Source: Streptomyces angustmyceticus (GTDB lineage: Bacteria > Actinomycetota > Actinomycetes > Streptomycetales > Streptomycetaceae). From it: a stretch of DNA of 64,000 nt. Both the position numbers and the translations under genes were made by a program. Every line of letters begins with the position of its first letter. The stretch's first letter is position 1. Below are positions 25,392 to 35,066 of the stretch, one piece after another. The stretch is taken from positions 3,534,001-3,598,000 of the forward strand of contig NZ_CP082945.1 in NCBI RefSeq assembly GCF_019933235.1, written 5' to 3'. Below the pieces are notes generated by a model. That model made no database searches. It was not told the DNA's origin and was given only the letters and a program-made list of their open reading frames with translations.

Positions 25392-26189
25392 TCACGACCG
25401 GGCGATGTTCCGCTCGTAGACCAGCCGCAGCCCGATCAGGGTGAGCCACGGCTCGTGCGAGTCGATCACCGACGATTCGCCGAGGACCATCGGCGCCAGC
25501 CCGCCGGTGGCGATCACGGTCACCTCGTCCGGGTCCTCGGCCAGCTCGCGCGCCATCCGCTGCACCACGCCGTCGACCTGGCCCGTGAAGCCGTAGAGGA
25601 TGCCGGACTGCATGGCCTCCACGGTGTTCTTGCCGATGACGCTGCGCGGCCGGGCCAGTTCGATCTTGCGGAGCTGGGCACCCTTGACGCCCAGCGCGTC
25701 CACGGAGATCTCGATGCCCGGGGCGATCACGCCGCCGACGTACTCGCCGCGCGCGCTGACCGCGTCGAAGGTGGTGGCCGTGCCGAAGTCGACGACCACC
25801 GCGGGGCCGCCGTAGAGCTCGACGGCCGCCAGGGCGTTGATGATCCGGTCGGCGCCGACCTCCTTCGGGTTGTCCATGAGGATCGGCACGCCCGTCTTGA
25901 CGCCCGGCTCCACCAGGACCGCGGGCACGTCGCCGTAGTAGCGGCGGGTCACCTCGCGCAGCTCGTGCAGGACGGAGGGGACCGTGGAGCAGATGGAAAT
26001 GCCCTCGATGCCGTCGCCCAGGTCGTCGCCGAGCAGCGGGTGCATGCCCATCAGGCCCTGCAGGAGGACGGCGAGCTCGTCGGCGGTGCGCCGGGCGTCG
26101 GTGGAGATCCGCCAGTGCTCGACGATCTCCTCGCCGTCGAACAGGCCGAGAACGGTGTGGGTGTTTCCCACGTCGATGGTCAGCAGCAT
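25392..26189 (-). CDS. coaX: Type III pantothenate kinase
   Basis: A 265-residue enzyme that phosphorylates pantothenate, the first committed step of CoA synthesis. The ASKHA-fold phosphate motifs are visible: LLTIDVGNTHTVLGLFDG (phosphate 1), a central segment GVPILMDNPKEVGADRIINALAAVE, and VVDFGTATTFDAVSARGEYVGGVIAPGI (phosphate 2). It ends AGLRLVYERNIARS-like, as usual. The ATG at 26189 matches the family start, while the upstream in-frame extension is Arg-rich noise. It is the last gene of the panC-nadB-nadC operon, after a 97-nt gap. Its grouping with panC places two pantothenate/CoA steps together. Confidence 0.95.
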   Translation of the reverse strand: MLLTIDVGNTHTVLGLFDGEEIVEHWRISTDARRTADELAVLLQGLMGMHPLLGDDLGDGIEGISICSTVPSVLHELREVTRRYYGDVPAVLVEPGVKTGVPILMDNPKEVGADRIINALAAVELYGGPAVVVDFGTATTFDAVSARGEYVGGVIAPGIEISVDALGVKGAQLRKIELARPRSVIGKNTVEAMQSGILYGFTGQVDGVVQRMARELAEDPDEVTVIATGGLAPMVLGESSVIDSHEPWLTLIGLRLVYERNIARS

Positions 26190-26286
26190 GCTCCGCACCG
26201 CCTCCGGGTCATGTCGCGCCCGGCAGGACCGCCCTGGGCGGCGGGCGGTCGGGGGGCTCCTGCGTCGATGGTCGCGGGCATGACGG

Positions 26287-27348
26287 TCAGCCGTCCTCGC
26301 GCGCGTCGCCGTCCGCGCCCCGGGCACCGGACCCGTCGTCCTCGCGCAGGTCGAGGCCGATGTCGAGGACCGGGGAGGAGTGCGTGAGGGCACCCACCGC
26401 GAGGTAGTCGACGCCGGCCTCGGCGTAGGTGCGGGCGTTGTCCAGGGTCAGCCGGCCCGACGACTCCAGCATGGCGCGCCCGGCGACCAGCTCCACGGCC
26501 TCGCGGGTCTGCTCCGGGGTGAAGTTGTCCAGCAGGATCAGGTCGGCGCCCTCGGCGAGGATCGGCGGGATCTGGTCGATCCGGTCGACCTCCACCTCGA
26601 TCGGCACCCCGGGGAACTCGGACCGTACGGCCGTGAACGCCGCGGCGACGCCGCCCGCCGCGACCACGTGGTTGTCCTTGATCAGCGCCGCGTCGGACAG
26701 CGACATCCGGTGGTTGACGCCGCCGCCGCAGCGCACCGCGAACTTCTCCAGGGCGCGCAGCCCCGGCGTCGTCTTGCGGGTGTCGCGGACCTTGGTCTTC
26801 GTCCCGTCGAGGGCGTCGGCCCAGGCCCGGGTGGCGGTCGCGATGCCCGACAGGCGGCCCAGGATGTTCAGCGCGCTGCGCTCGGCGGTGAGCAGGTCGC
26901 GGGTGCGGGTGGTGACGCTCAGCAGCGGGGTGCCGGCCGCGACGCGGTCGCCGTCCTCGACGTGCCGCTCGACGGCGAACTCGTCGGTGCACACGATCGA
27001 CAGCACCGCTTCGGCGATCCGCAGCCCGGCGACCGTGCCGGCCTCACGGGCCGTGAAGTCGCCGGTGGCGACCGCGTCCTCGGGGACGGTGGCCACGGTC
27101 GTGACGTCCACGCCCTGGTCGAGGTCCTCCTCGATGGCCAGGTGCGCGAGGTCCTCGACCTGGACGGGGTCGAGTCCGGCGGCCACCAGGAGGGCGGCCA
27201 GGTCGGGGTCGAGGCCGCAGGTCAGCGGGTCGAGTTCGTAGGCGCCCTCGTCGCCGCCGCAGCCGCAGGCGTCGCCGCAGCCTCCGGGGGCGCCGTCGGC
27301 GGGCCGGCCGATCTGGAGGAGGGGGAGGTCGTCGCGGGTGCTGCTCAC
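26287..27348 (-). CDS. nadC: Nicotinate-nucleotide pyrophosphorylase (carboxylating)
   Basis: A 353-residue quinolinate phosphoribosyltransferase that turns quinolinate and PRPP into nicotinate mononucleotide with CO2 release. The N-terminal domain is LDPVQVEDLAHLAIEEDLDQGVDVTTVATVPED. The catalytic barrel includes LLTAERSALNILGRLSGIATATRAWADALDGTKTKVRDTRKTTPGLRALEKFAVRCGGGVNHR, then LSDAALIKDNHV, then VDRIDQIPPILAEGADLILLDNF and LESSGRLTLDN. The GTG at 27348 has GGAG upstream; a longer start at 27489, right after nadB, cannot be excluded. Residues 1-45 are an unusual extension with a cysteine cluster C24, C28 and C30. It follows nadB in the same operon. Confidence 0.94.
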   Translation of the reverse strand: MSSTRDDLPLLQIGRPADGAPGGCGDACGCGGDEGAYELDPLTCGLDPDLAALLVAAGLDPVQVEDLAHLAIEEDLDQGVDVTTVATVPEDAVATGDFTAREAGTVAGLRIAEAVLSIVCTDEFAVERHVEDGDRVAAGTPLLSVTTRTRDLLTAERSALNILGRLSGIATATRAWADALDGTKTKVRDTRKTTPGLRALEKFAVRCGGGVNHRMSLSDAALIKDNHVVAAGGVAAAFTAVRSEFPGVPIEVEVDRIDQIPPILAEGADLILLDNFTPEQTREAVELVAGRAMLESSGRLTLDNARTYAEAGVDYLAVGALTHSSPVLDIGLDLREDDGSGARGADGDAREDG

Positions 27349-27495
27349 GGGCTGGGCTCCGTTTTCGGGGAGTCGGGCGGGGGGTTGCGGGGTGCTGTCC
27401 CGGCGGGCGGCGGGTCCGGCGGGCCGGTGGCCGACGGCGAGCCGCCGGGCGCCGGGGGACCGGTGGTCAGGGGCGGGGTGGGCGGTCATCGGCGG

Positions 27496-29304
27496 TCACG
27501 GGGCCGTGGTCGGCGGGAAGCCGGCGGTCGCCGTCGTACGGAGGGTCAGCGCGCGGTCCGCGTCCAGGGTGATGCGGAAGTGCCGGCGCCAGGAGGCATC
27601 GTCGCGGTCCGGGTGGTCCTCGCGCCAATGGCAGCCGCGGGTCTCCGCGCGGCGCTGCGCGGCGGCCACCAGCACCCGGGCGACGCACAGGAGGTTGGTC
27701 GCCTCCCACGCCTCCACGCCGGGCTCGGGGGACTTGTGGGCGGTCCCGGCGCTCGCCCGGGTCGCCTCGCGGTGGATGCGGTCCAGTTCGGCGGCGGCCC
27801 GCGCGAGGCTCTCGGCGCTGCGCAGCACGCCCGCCCCGGCGCTCATGATCCGCTGCACGGCGGTACGGCTCTCGGGGGCGAGGAGGGGGAGGGTGGTGCG
27901 CGGCGCGGACGCCGGAGCACGGTCGCCGGCGGAGTCCGGCGCGGGATCCGGCGCGGGGCCCTCGGTGAGGTCCGCGGCGATCCGCTCGGCGAAGACCAGG
28001 CCCTCCAGGAGGGAGTTGGAGGCGAGCCGGTTGGCGCCGTGCACGCCGGTGCAGGCGACCTCGCCGCAGGCGTAGAGGCCCGGGACGGTGGTGCGTCCTC
28101 GCAGGTCGGTGCGGACGCCGCCGGAGGCGTAGTGCGCGGCCGGGGCGACCGGTATCGGCTCGGTGACCGGGTCGATGCCATGGCCGCGGCAGGCGGCGAG
28201 GATGGTCGGGAAACGGGTCTCCCACATCTGCGCGCCGAAGTGCCGGCCGTCCAGATACATGTGCTCGACGCCCTGTTCGTGCGCCCGGCGCATGATCGCC
28301 TTGGCGACGATGTCGCGCGGCGCCAGCTCGGCGAGTTCGTGCTGCCCGGCCATGAAGCGGGTGCCGTCGGCGTCGACGAGGTGCGCGCCCTCGCCCCGTA
28401 CCGCCTCGGAGATCAGCGGCTGCTGGCCCTCCGCTTCCGGGCCCAGATACAGGACCGTGGGGTGGAACTGGACGAACTCCAGGTCGGAGACCTCCGCGCC
28501 GGCGCGCAGCGCCAGCGCCACCCCGTCGCCGGTGGAGACCGCCGGGTTGGTGGTCGCGGAGAAGACCTGCCCCATGCCCCCGGTGGCGAGCACCACCGCC
28601 GGGGCGTGGACGGCCCCGACGCCGTCGTGCTGGCCCTCGCCCATGACGTGCAGGGTGACGCCGGACGTGCGGCCGTCGGCGTCCGTGAGCAGGTCGAGGA
28701 CGAGGGCGTTCTCGATGGTGCGCAGCCCGGCGGCGCGGACCGCCTCGACGAGCGCGCGGGAGATCTCGGCCCCGGTGGCGTCGCCGCCGGCGTGCGCGAT
28801 CCGGCGGCGGTGGTGGCCGCCCTCGCGGGTGAGCGCTATCTCGTCGCCGCCCGGGGCGGTGTCGAAGCGGGCGCCGGAGCGGATCAGCCGGTGCACGGCG
28901 TCCGGGCCCTCGGTGACCAGGGTCCGCACGGCCGCCTCGTCGCACAGCCCGGCGCCCGCCACGAGGGTGTCGGCCAGGTGCTGCTCGGGGGTGTCGCCGT
29001 CGCCCAGAGCCGCCGCGATACCGCCCTGCGCCCAGCGTGTGGAGCCGTCGTCCAGGCGGGCCTTGGTGACGACGACGGTGCGGCGCCCGGCCGCGGCGCA
29101 GCGCAGCGCGGCGGTCAGTCCGGCCACCCCGGAGCCCACCACCACGACGTCCGCCTCGATGGACCAGCCGGGGGCGGGGGCCGTCAGGCGTATGCCGGTG
29201 CCCGGTACCGGGCCGGGTCCGCTGTCGGTTCCGGTGCCTTTTCCGGTGCCTTTTCCGGTGCCTTTTCCGGTGCCTGTTCCGGTGCCTGTTCCGGTGGCGG
29301 TCAT
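27496..29304 (-). CDS. nadB: L-aspartate oxidase
   Basis: A 602-residue flavoprotein oxidising L-aspartate to iminoaspartate for quinolinate and NAD synthesis. The FAD dinucleotide fold is [26 protein letters not shown] near residue 50. The succinate-dehydrogenase-like active-site region has [15 protein letters not shown] [19 protein letters not shown]. The conserved stretch [53 protein letters not shown] follows. A C-terminal helical domain ends the protein. Residues 1-30 are a Gly-Thr/Gly-Lys repeat encoded by a 12-bp minisatellite. The start ATG overlaps the panC stop (ATGA). Quinolinate synthase NadA is not in the window. Confidence 0.94.
   Translation of the reverse strand: MTATGTGTGTGTGKGTGKGTGKGTGTDSGPGPVPGTGIRLTAPAPGWSIEADVVVVGSGVAGLTAALRCAAAGRRTVVVTKARLDDGSTRWAQGGIAAALGDGDTPEQHLADTLVAGAGLCDEAAVRTLVTEGPDAVHRLIRSGARFDTAPGGDEIALTREGGHHRRRIAHAGGDATGAEISRALVEAVRAAGLRTIENALVLDLLTDADGRTSGVTLHVMGEGQHDGVGAVHAPAVVLATGGMGQVFSATTNPAVSTGDGVALALRAGAEVSDLEFVQFHPTVLYLGPEAEGQQPLISEAVRGEGAHLVDADGTRFMAGQHELAELAPRDIVAKAIMRRAHEQGVEHMYLDGRHFGAQMWETRFPTILAACRGHGIDPVTEPIPVAPAAHYASGGVRTDLRGRTTVPGLYACGEVACTGVHGANRLASNSLLEGLVFAERIAADLTEGPAPDPAPDSAGDRAPASAPRTTLPLLAPESRTAVQRIMSAGAGVLRSAESLARAAAELDRIHREATRASAGTAHKSPEPGVEAWEATNLLCVARVLVAAAQRRAETRGCHWREDHPDRDDASWRRHFRITLDADRALTLRTTATAGFPPTTAP
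29231..29290 (-). repeat. 12-bp in-frame minisatellite at the nadB 5' end
   Basis: Five units, three of CCGGTGCCTTTT and two of CCGGTGCCTGTT on the + strand, start at 29231, 29243, 29255, 29267 and 29279, with a degenerate sixth at the start codon. They encode GTGK and GTGT repeats at the NadB N-terminus. Confidence 0.9.
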
Positions 29305-30602
29305 CGGGTCGCTCCGAGGGGGCCTTGGGGGGTGGTCGGGGGCGGGGTGGGGGCGGTGTGCGTGGGGGCCGGCGTGGTGCGGGATTCCTGGGGCGTGGTG
29401 CGGTGCTGCCCCGTGGCCCCGGCGTGCGCCGTGGTTCCGTCCTGCGGCGTGGTGCTGTCCCGGTGGGCGGTCGACGGCCGGGTCCGTCCGGCGCCGAAGA
29501 CGAGCCGGATGTTGTCGATCAGCCGGGTGGTGCCGACCTTCGCGGCGACCGCGAGGACGGCCTCGCCCTCGTAGGCGTCCGGGATCTCGGTGAAGTCCGA
29601 CGGGTCGACCAGCGCCAGGTAGTCCAGCGTGAGCGGCGGATCGAGGCGGGCGGCGTCCTCCAGGACCGCGCGGGCCGCGGCGCGCGCCACGGAGGGGCCG
29701 TGCGGGGGCCCGGCGGCGGCGTAGGCGACCGCGTGGGCGTCGGCGGCCGCCCGGTCCTCGCCGAGGGCCGCCAGGGCCGCGGAACGGTGCTGTGCCGCAT
29801 GGCCCACGGAGGCGGCGCGGGCGCGCAGCGCCTCCTCGGCGGCGAGCCGGTCACGGGCCGCGAACAGCGCCGCCGACAGCGCGAGCGCGGTGGTCCGCTC
29901 CGGTGCGGAGAGGTAGCGGTTGCGGCTGGACAGGGCCAGGCCGTCCTCCTCGCGCACCGTGGGGACGCCGATGATCTCGACGGGGAAGTTGAGGTCGGCG
30001 GCCATCCGCGAGATGACCGCGAGCTGCTGGGCGTCCTTCTGCCCGTAGAGGGCGATGTCCGGCGCGGTCAGGTGCAGCAGCTTGGCGACGACGGTCAGGA
30101 CGCCGTCGAAGTGCCCGGGGCGGCTGGCGCCCTCCAGGAGGGTGCCCATGGGGCCCGCGGCGATCCGGATCTGCGGCTCCCCGCCGGGGTAGACCTCGTC
30201 GGCGGACGGGGCGAAGACGGCGTCCGCGCCCGCCGCGGCGGCCAGCTCGACGTCCGCGTCCAGGGTGCGCGGATAGCGGTCCAGGTCCTCCCCGGCGCCG
30301 AACTGCAGCGGGTTGACGAAGACCGTGACGACGACCTGCCCCTGCGGGCCGACCCGGCGGCGGGCGGCGCGGATCAAGGTGGCGTGGCCCTCGTGGAGCG
30401 CACCCATGGTCATGACGACGGCACGGGCCCCGGCGCGGCGGGGCAGCTCGCGCAGAGCGGCGGCGGTGTGGACGAGGCGGGTGGGGTCGGTGGGGTGAGC
30501 CGTCTCCGGGGGCGGGGCCTGGCGGCTCGCGTCCATGGGCTGGGTCTGGCAGCTCGCGTCCGTGGGCTCGGCCGGGTCCGGGCTCTGCGGCGAGGAGGTC
30601 AT
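29301..30602 (-). CDS. panC: Pantothenate synthetase with low-complexity extensions
   Basis: A 433-residue protein; the enzyme core is about 280 residues (roughly 40-325). It joins pantoate and beta-alanine with ATP. Motifs are the HxGH signature in [41 protein letters not shown], the pantoate-binding [35 protein letters not shown] and the KMSKS-like segment [11 protein letters not shown]. The N-terminal 40 residues ([10 protein letters not shown] and [10 protein letters not shown]) and the C-terminal 65 residues (Thr/Pro/His/Gln-rich) are repeats outside the fold. Both ends overlap neighbours by ATGA, giving translational coupling with the DUF2520 gene and nadB. Confidence 0.94.
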   Translation of the reverse strand: MTSSPQSPDPAEPTDASCQTQPMDASRQAPPPETAHPTDPTRLVHTAAALRELPRRAGARAVVMTMGALHEGHATLIRAARRRVGPQGQVVVTVFVNPLQFGAGEDLDRYPRTLDADVELAAAAGADAVFAPSADEVYPGGEPQIRIAAGPMGTLLEGASRPGHFDGVLTVVAKLLHLTAPDIALYGQKDAQQLAVISRMAADLNFPVEIIGVPTVREEDGLALSSRNRYLSAPERTTALALSAALFAARDRLAAEEALRARAASVGHAAQHRSAALAALGEDRAAADAHAVAYAAAGPPHGPSVARAAARAVLEDAARLDPPLTLDYLALVDPSDFTEIPDAYEGEAVLAVAAKVGTTRLIDNIRLVFGAGRTRPSTAHRDSTTPQDGTTAHAGATGQHRTTPQESRTTPAPTHTAPTPPPTTPQGPLGATR

Positions 30603-31702
30603 CGGTCGCCTCCTTCGGGGCCGTGGTCGGGGGCGTCGGGACCGTGGTCGTCAGGGCCGGGGCCGGAGGCGTCCGGGCCGTCGTCGGGGGCGCCGGCGTC
30701 CGCTTCGCCGGCCGGGCCGGGGGCGTCCCGGTCCGCTCCCGGGGCGCCGGACGCGTCGGGGGCGGAGGCGCCCGGTGCGGAGCCGGGGCGCGGGGCGTCG
30801 CCGGAGTCCGCGAGCACATCGAGCAGGTCCTCGGCCAGCTCCGGCTTCAGCAGACCGTGGTCCAGCGCACGGTCCGCGGTCGTCCGGGCCATGGCGACGT
30901 ACCCGGCGACGCTCTGCGGCGCGTGCCGGCGCAGCTCCGCGATGTGGGCGGCGACGGTGCCGGCGTCGCCCCGGGCGACCGGGCCGGTCAGGGCCGCGTC
31001 GCCGGAGCGCAGCGCGTTGTCGAGGGCGGCGCCGAGCAGCGGCCCCAGCATCCGGTCCGGGGCCTGCACACCCGCGTCGCGCAGCAGGTCCATCGACTGG
31101 GCCACGAGCGTGACCAGGTGGTTCGCGCCGATGGCGAGTGCCGCGTGGTAGAGCGGACGCGCCGATTCCGCGATCCACTCGGGCTCCCCGCCCATCTCGA
31201 TGACCAGCGCCTCGGCGGCCATCCGCAGCTCGTCGGGCGAGGTCACCCCGAACGAGCAGCCGGCCAGCCGCTGGACGTCCACGGAGGTGCCGGTGAACGT
31301 CATGGCCGGATGCAGGGCGAGCGGCAGGGCTCCGGCACGGGTGGCCGGGTCCAGCACCGCGGTGCCGAACCGGCCCGAGGTGTGCACCAGCAACTGGCCG
31401 GGCCGCACCGCGCCGGTCTCGGCGAGGCCGCTCACCAGGTCGGCGAGGGCGTCGTCGGGGACGGTCAGCAGGACGAGGTCGGCGCGCGCGAGCACCTCGG
31501 CCGGGGTGACCAGCGGGACGTCGGGCAGCAGCGCGGCGGCGCGCCGCACGGAGGCGTCGGAGACGCCCGACACGGCGACCGGGCGGTGCCCCGCGAGCCG
31601 CAGCGAAGCGGCGAGGGCGGGCCCGACACGGCCCGCGCCGACGACTCCGACGGTCAGCCGGGCGGGGCGGTCCTGGGCCTCGGTGGGTGGCATTGCGTTC
31701 AC
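30599..31702 (-). CDS. Rossmann-like and DUF2520 domain protein
   Basis: A 367-residue protein, first gene of the operon. The N-terminal NAD(P)-binding Rossmann domain is [33 protein letters not shown], with [16 protein letters not shown] [14 protein letters not shown]. The DUF2520 helical domain has [53 protein letters not shown]. The family resembles ketopantoate reductase and pyrroline-carboxylate reductase folds and is usually next to panC, so a role in pantoate reduction or CoA-linked metabolism is an inference. The GTG at 31702 has GGAAGG 10 nt upstream, whereas the ATG three codons on has it 19 nt away. The last 65 residues are Gly/Pro/Asp/Ala low complexity. It overlaps panC by ATGA. 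Confidence 0.86.
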   Translation of the reverse strand: MNAMPPTEAQDRPARLTVGVVGAGRVGPALAASLRLAGHRPVAVSGVSDASVRRAAALLPDVPLVTPAEVLARADLVLLTVPDDALADLVSGLAETGAVRPGQLLVHTSGRFGTAVLDPATRAGALPLALHPAMTFTGTSVDVQRLAGCSFGVTSPDELRMAAEALVIEMGGEPEWIAESARPLYHAALAIGANHLVTLVAQSMDLLRDAGVQAPDRMLGPLLGAALDNALRSGDAALTGPVARGDAGTVAAHIAELRRHAPQSVAGYVAMARTTADRALDHGLLKPELAEDLLDVLADSGDAPRPGSAPGASAPDASGAPGADRDAPGPAGEADAGAPDDGPDASGPGPDDHGPDAPDHGPEGGDR

Positions 31703-31928
31703 GCGGCGATGGCCTTCCGTTCCAGTCCGCGGGGGGTACCGGACGATTCCTCGCCATGCTACGCGAGTGTTTCCGGCGGCTTTCCGAGCTGTACGGAAGG
31801 TGAGACGGGGGTCTCTCGCGAGAGTTTTCCACAGGGGTCGCGGCGCGGCGCGGGCCTGCGCCATGCTCGATGCCATGACGCGCGGGGAGCGCGGAGAAGC
31901 AGCAGAGAAGCAGCAGGCAGGGGGACGC

Positions 31929-33194
31929 ATGAGGCACATGCGGGACAGGCGGACGGACGAAGGCGGCACCACCGCGGGGGTGGCTCCGAGCGAGGGGGTG
32001 GAGGCTCCGGCCGCGGGGGTGGCTCCGAGCGAGGGGGACGCCGCAGCGGCCGGGCGGGCGCGGCGGCGGGCCGCGCTGCGCGGCGCGGAGCGGATTCTGG
32101 CAAGAGACGCGTTCCTGGAGACCGTCCGCGAGCGGCTGGACCGCCTGGTGGCCGACGCCCCGGCCTCCTACGACCTGGACGACCGCCCCGACTTCTACGG
32201 CAACGACGACGGCGTGATCGGCGAGCTGGAGCGCCGCACCGCCCGCGCCCTGGGCACCGAGGCCGCCGCCTTCTTCCCGACCGGCACGATGGCCCAGCAG
32301 GTGGCGCTGCGCTGCTGGGCGGGGCGTACGGGCAACGCGACGGTCGCCGGCCATCGCCTCTCGCACCTGGAGGTGCATGAGCGCGATGCCTTCGCGGTGG
32401 TCGGCGGGCTGCGCATGGTGCATCCGACGGACGCTCCACGCCTGCCGACCGCGTCGGAGGTGTACGACCTGGCGGAGCCGTTCGGGACTCTGGCGCTCGA
32501 ACTGCCGCTCCGGGAAGCCGGCTTCGTACTGCCGTCGTGGGACGAGCTGACGGCGGTGGTGGCGGCGGCACGGGACCGTGACGCGGTGGTGCACTTCGAC
32601 GGCGCGCGGCTGTGGGAGTCCGGCCCGCACCTCGGCCGTACGCTCCCGGAGATCGCGGCCCTCGCGGACAGTGTCTATGTCTCCTTCTACAAGTCGCTGG
32701 ACGGCATATCGGGCGCCGCGCTCGCCGGCAGCGAGGACTTCGTCGAGGAGGCGCGGGTCTGGCGGCACCGGTACGGCGGCCAGTTGTTCCAGCAGTGGCC
32801 GGCCGCGCTGACGGCCCTGATCGGCCTGGACCGGGAGCTTCCGCGGCTGCCGGCGTACGTGGCCCAGGCCGCGGTGGTGGCCCGCGCGCTGGGCGAGGGC
32901 CTGGCCGAGGCCGGTGTCCCGTGGTTCAGGGTGCACCCGGAGGTGCCGCACACCCATCAGTTCCAGGTGTGGCTTCCGCACCCGCCCGAGCTGCTCGACG
33001 AGGCCGCCGTACGGCAGGCGGAGGAGACGAGGACCGCGCTGTTCCAGAAGTGGTTCGAGCCCACCCCGGCCGGGCCGCCCGGGGTGGCCCTGACGGAGGT
33101 GACGGTCACCGCGGCCGGCCTGGACTGGACGGCGGACGAGGTGCGGGCGGCAGTCGGGGAGTTCGTGAAGTACGTGGAGCGCGTCAGGGGGTGA
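31929..33194 (+). CDS. Threonine aldolase/beta-eliminating lyase family PLP enzyme
   Basis: A 421-residue fold-type I PLP enzyme of the low-specificity threonine aldolase family. Motifs are DFYGNDDGVIGELERRTARALGTEAAAFFPTGTMAQQVALRCWAG, HLEVHERDAF, VVHFDGARLWESGPHLG (Asp near the pyridine N) and the PLP-lysine segment SVYVSFYKSLDGISGAAL. Typical members cleave L-threonine to glycine and acetaldehyde; this longer subgroup may act on other beta-hydroxy amino acids. The first 45 residues contain two GVAPSEG repeats. Starts at 31863 or 31875 are possible, but the ATG at 31929 has a GGGGGA site. It diverges from the pan/nad operon. Confidence 0.85.
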   Translation: MRHMRDRRTDEGGTTAGVAPSEGVEAPAAGVAPSEGDAAAAGRARRRAALRGAERILARDAFLETVRERLDRLVADAPASYDLDDRPDFYGNDDGVIGELERRTARALGTEAAAFFPTGTMAQQVALRCWAGRTGNATVAGHRLSHLEVHERDAFAVVGGLRMVHPTDAPRLPTASEVYDLAEPFGTLALELPLREAGFVLPSWDELTAVVAAARDRDAVVHFDGARLWESGPHLGRTLPEIAALADSVYVSFYKSLDGISGAALAGSEDFVEEARVWRHRYGGQLFQQWPAALTALIGLDRELPRLPAYVAQAAVVARALGEGLAEAGVPWFRVHPEVPHTHQFQVWLPHPPELLDEAAVRQAEETRTALFQKWFEPTPAGPPGVALTEVTVTAAGLDWTADEVRAAVGEFVKYVERVRG

Positions 33195-33342
33195 GTTGTA
33201 GGCCCGCCTCGGGCGCGGCGGACCACCCGGGGCGGACGGGGGTCGCGGGCAGCGGGCCGCGGTGGGCTGCCGGTGGGCTGCCGGTGGGCGGCAGGCCCCA
33301 GTTCGGCCGACGGCGGCTGGGAGGCCGTGCGCTCGGGGCGGG

Positions 33343-33702
33343 TTATGGCGTGGCGTCCGACGGGAGTCGCGGGGCCGTCTGCGGGGTGCCGTCGGCGTGG
33401 GTGGTGGAGGCGGGCGCCGGCGCGGGTGCTTGGGCGGAGGTGGGGGCCTGGGGAGGGGTGGGGTGGGGCGGGGGGAGGGGGCGGCGGGGAAGACGGAACA
33501 ACGCCGCCACCCCCTCCCCCACCCCCCGCCGCACACGCCCCACCAGCCGGTCCTCGGGTGCCGTGACCACGGCCAGGAAGCGGCGCCACTGCGTGATCTC
33601 CCGGGCGGTGCGGACGGTGTGGACGCCCGGGGCGGGCGGTGCGGCCTCGCCCCGCTGGGCGGCGCGGTAGCTGTCGAGGAGGTGCTGCTGAGTGGCGTTC
33701 AT
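33343..33702 (-). CDS. Small hypothetical protein with proline-rich C-terminus
   Basis: A 119-residue protein. Residues 1-65 look folded and helical (MNATQQHLLDSYRAAQRGE, TVRTAREITQWRRFLAVVTAPEDRLVGRVRRGVGEGVAALF). The rest is Pro/Ala/Thr-rich and probably disordered. The ATG at 33702 has GAGG four bases upstream. It is divergent from the ArsR-type gene, across an operator-like palindrome, so it may be that regulator's target. I do not recognise the family. Confidence 0.6.
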   Translation of the reverse strand: MNATQQHLLDSYRAAQRGEAAPPAPGVHTVRTAREITQWRRFLAVVTAPEDRLVGRVRRGVGEGVAALFRLPRRPLPPPHPTPPQAPTSAQAPAPAPASTTHADGTPQTAPRLPSDATP

Positions 33703-33738
33703 GTGCCTCACTGTGGGGCGGCCCGTTGCTCCGTGGCC

Positions 33739-33767
33739 CGTCGATTGACGGGAGCCGTCAATCGACG
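33739..33767. promoter_or_regulatory. Perfect 12-bp inverted repeat, candidate ArsR-type operator
   Basis: CGTCGATTGACG at 33739-33750 and CGTCAATCGACG at 33756-33767 are perfect inverted copies around 5 nt. The site lies between two divergent genes, 36 nt upstream of each start codon, and is the natural target of the ArsR-type protein. TCGATTGA/TCAATCGA half-sites are AT-richer than the surroundings. Confidence 0.72.
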
Positions 33768-33802
33768 TCCGTGCAGGTGGCAGGCTCGCGCATGATGGGC
33801 GC

Positions 33803-34912
33803 ATGGCCAACGTCATCGACATCACCGGGCTGCCGCCGGAGCGCGTCGTCTTCTCCCCCTCGCCCCTGGCGGAGCTGGGCGCCGCGCTGCATGCGCTCTC
33901 CGAGCCGGGCCACCATCCCGGGCTGCACGGCTGGGTCACCGCGACCAACGCGGCGTTGCCTGCCGACCTGGCCGACCGGCTGTGCGAGGCGGACTTCCTG
34001 TGGCGGTCGTCCCGTACCGACATCCTGCTGCCGGCCCGTCCCGGGGCGACGCTGGCCGAGGAACTGGACGAGCTGGACAAGATCGACGACGAGCGGTTCG
34101 TGGCGGCCGCGTTCGAGATCACCTGCTCCCCGCGGTACACCCGCCCCACCCCCTCGCCGCTCGTCGATGCGGACGAGCGGGCGCGGGTACGGGAGATGGC
34201 GGCCGCGCGCGGTCCGCGGCAGGCGGCCTTCACCGACCGGATGCTCACCGACCCCGACGGCCTGCGGGTGTGGCTGCGCCGCCTGCTGGAGGACTGCGAG
34301 GAGGCGTTCTTCGGGGACGTCTGGCGGCGGGAGGGCATCCAGCTGGCGGCCGACGCCCGGCACAAGACCGAGCTGCTGCGCCGCAAGGGCCTGGCCGAGA
34401 CGCTGTCCGCGACGTCGAAGGCGCTGTCCCTGGAGGAGGCGCAGGACGGCAGCGGCGCCACCCGCATCCTGGTCGACAAGCTGGCCCAGGGACGGACGAC
34501 GGCCTTCGCGAGCCCCGGGGACCCGGGCGTCACCTTCCTTCCGACGACGTTCGGCTGGCCGCATCTGGTGTTCAGCCACGCCCCGGGCTGGCGCCCCGTG
34601 CTCCAGTACCCGGTCGCCGGGCCGGAGTTGTCGGCTCCGGCCGCCCTGGAACTCGTCCAGCAGCGTCTGGAGGCGCTGGGGCACCCGATGCGGATGCAGT
34701 TGTGCCGGACGCTGTCGCGGGGGCCGCATACGACGGGGGAGCTGGCGACCGCGTTCGGCATCACCTCGCCGGAGGTGTCGCGGCATGTCGCCCTGCTGAA
34801 GAAGGCCGGGCTGATCCGGACGCGGCGGCGCGGGCGCTATGTGCTGCACCAGCTGGACCTTCAGGTGGTGGCCCGGCTGGGCAGCGACTTCCTCGAAGGC
34901 GTCCTGCGCTGA
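33803..34912 (+). CDS. DUF5937/ArsR-family HTH transcriptional regulator
   Basis: A 369-residue regulator. The N-terminal 260 residues match the DUF5937 type (VVFSPSPLAELGAALHALSEPGHHPGLHGWV). The C-terminal 85 residues are an ArsR winged helix: QRLEALGHPMRMQLCRTLSRGPHTTGELATAFGITSPEVSRHVALLKKAGLIRTRRRGRYVLHQLD. No metal-binding cysteine pair is seen, so the signal is probably not a metal. The N-terminal domain may bind a small molecule. It is divergent from the small Pro-rich gene, with a perfect palindrome between them. Confidence 0.83.
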   Translation: MANVIDITGLPPERVVFSPSPLAELGAALHALSEPGHHPGLHGWVTATNAALPADLADRLCEADFLWRSSRTDILLPARPGATLAEELDELDKIDDERFVAAAFEITCSPRYTRPTPSPLVDADERARVREMAAARGPRQAAFTDRMLTDPDGLRVWLRRLLEDCEEAFFGDVWRREGIQLAADARHKTELLRRKGLAETLSATSKALSLEEAQDGSGATRILVDKLAQGRTTAFASPGDPGVTFLPTTFGWPHLVFSHAPGWRPVLQYPVAGPELSAPAALELVQQRLEALGHPMRMQLCRTLSRGPHTTGELATAFGITSPEVSRHVALLKKAGLIRTRRRGRYVLHQLDLQVVARLGSDFLEGVLR

Positions 34913-35066
34913 CGGCGGGGGGCAGCGCAGGCGGGAGGGGGCAGCGCAGGCGGGGAGGGGCGGTGCGGGCGCGGGGCTCCGAACGCGCACCCGCCCCGCG
35001 CTCCCTGACCCCGCCGGCCGCCCCACCACGCCCGCGGCGCGCCCCGCCCCGTTGTGCCCCGCTCTC

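Noticed and set aside
33240..33300. 11-bp tandem repeat GTGGGCTGCCG after the threonine-aldolase-like gene
   Set aside because: Only about two and a half copies in GC-rich intergenic DNA; too weak to report as a feature.
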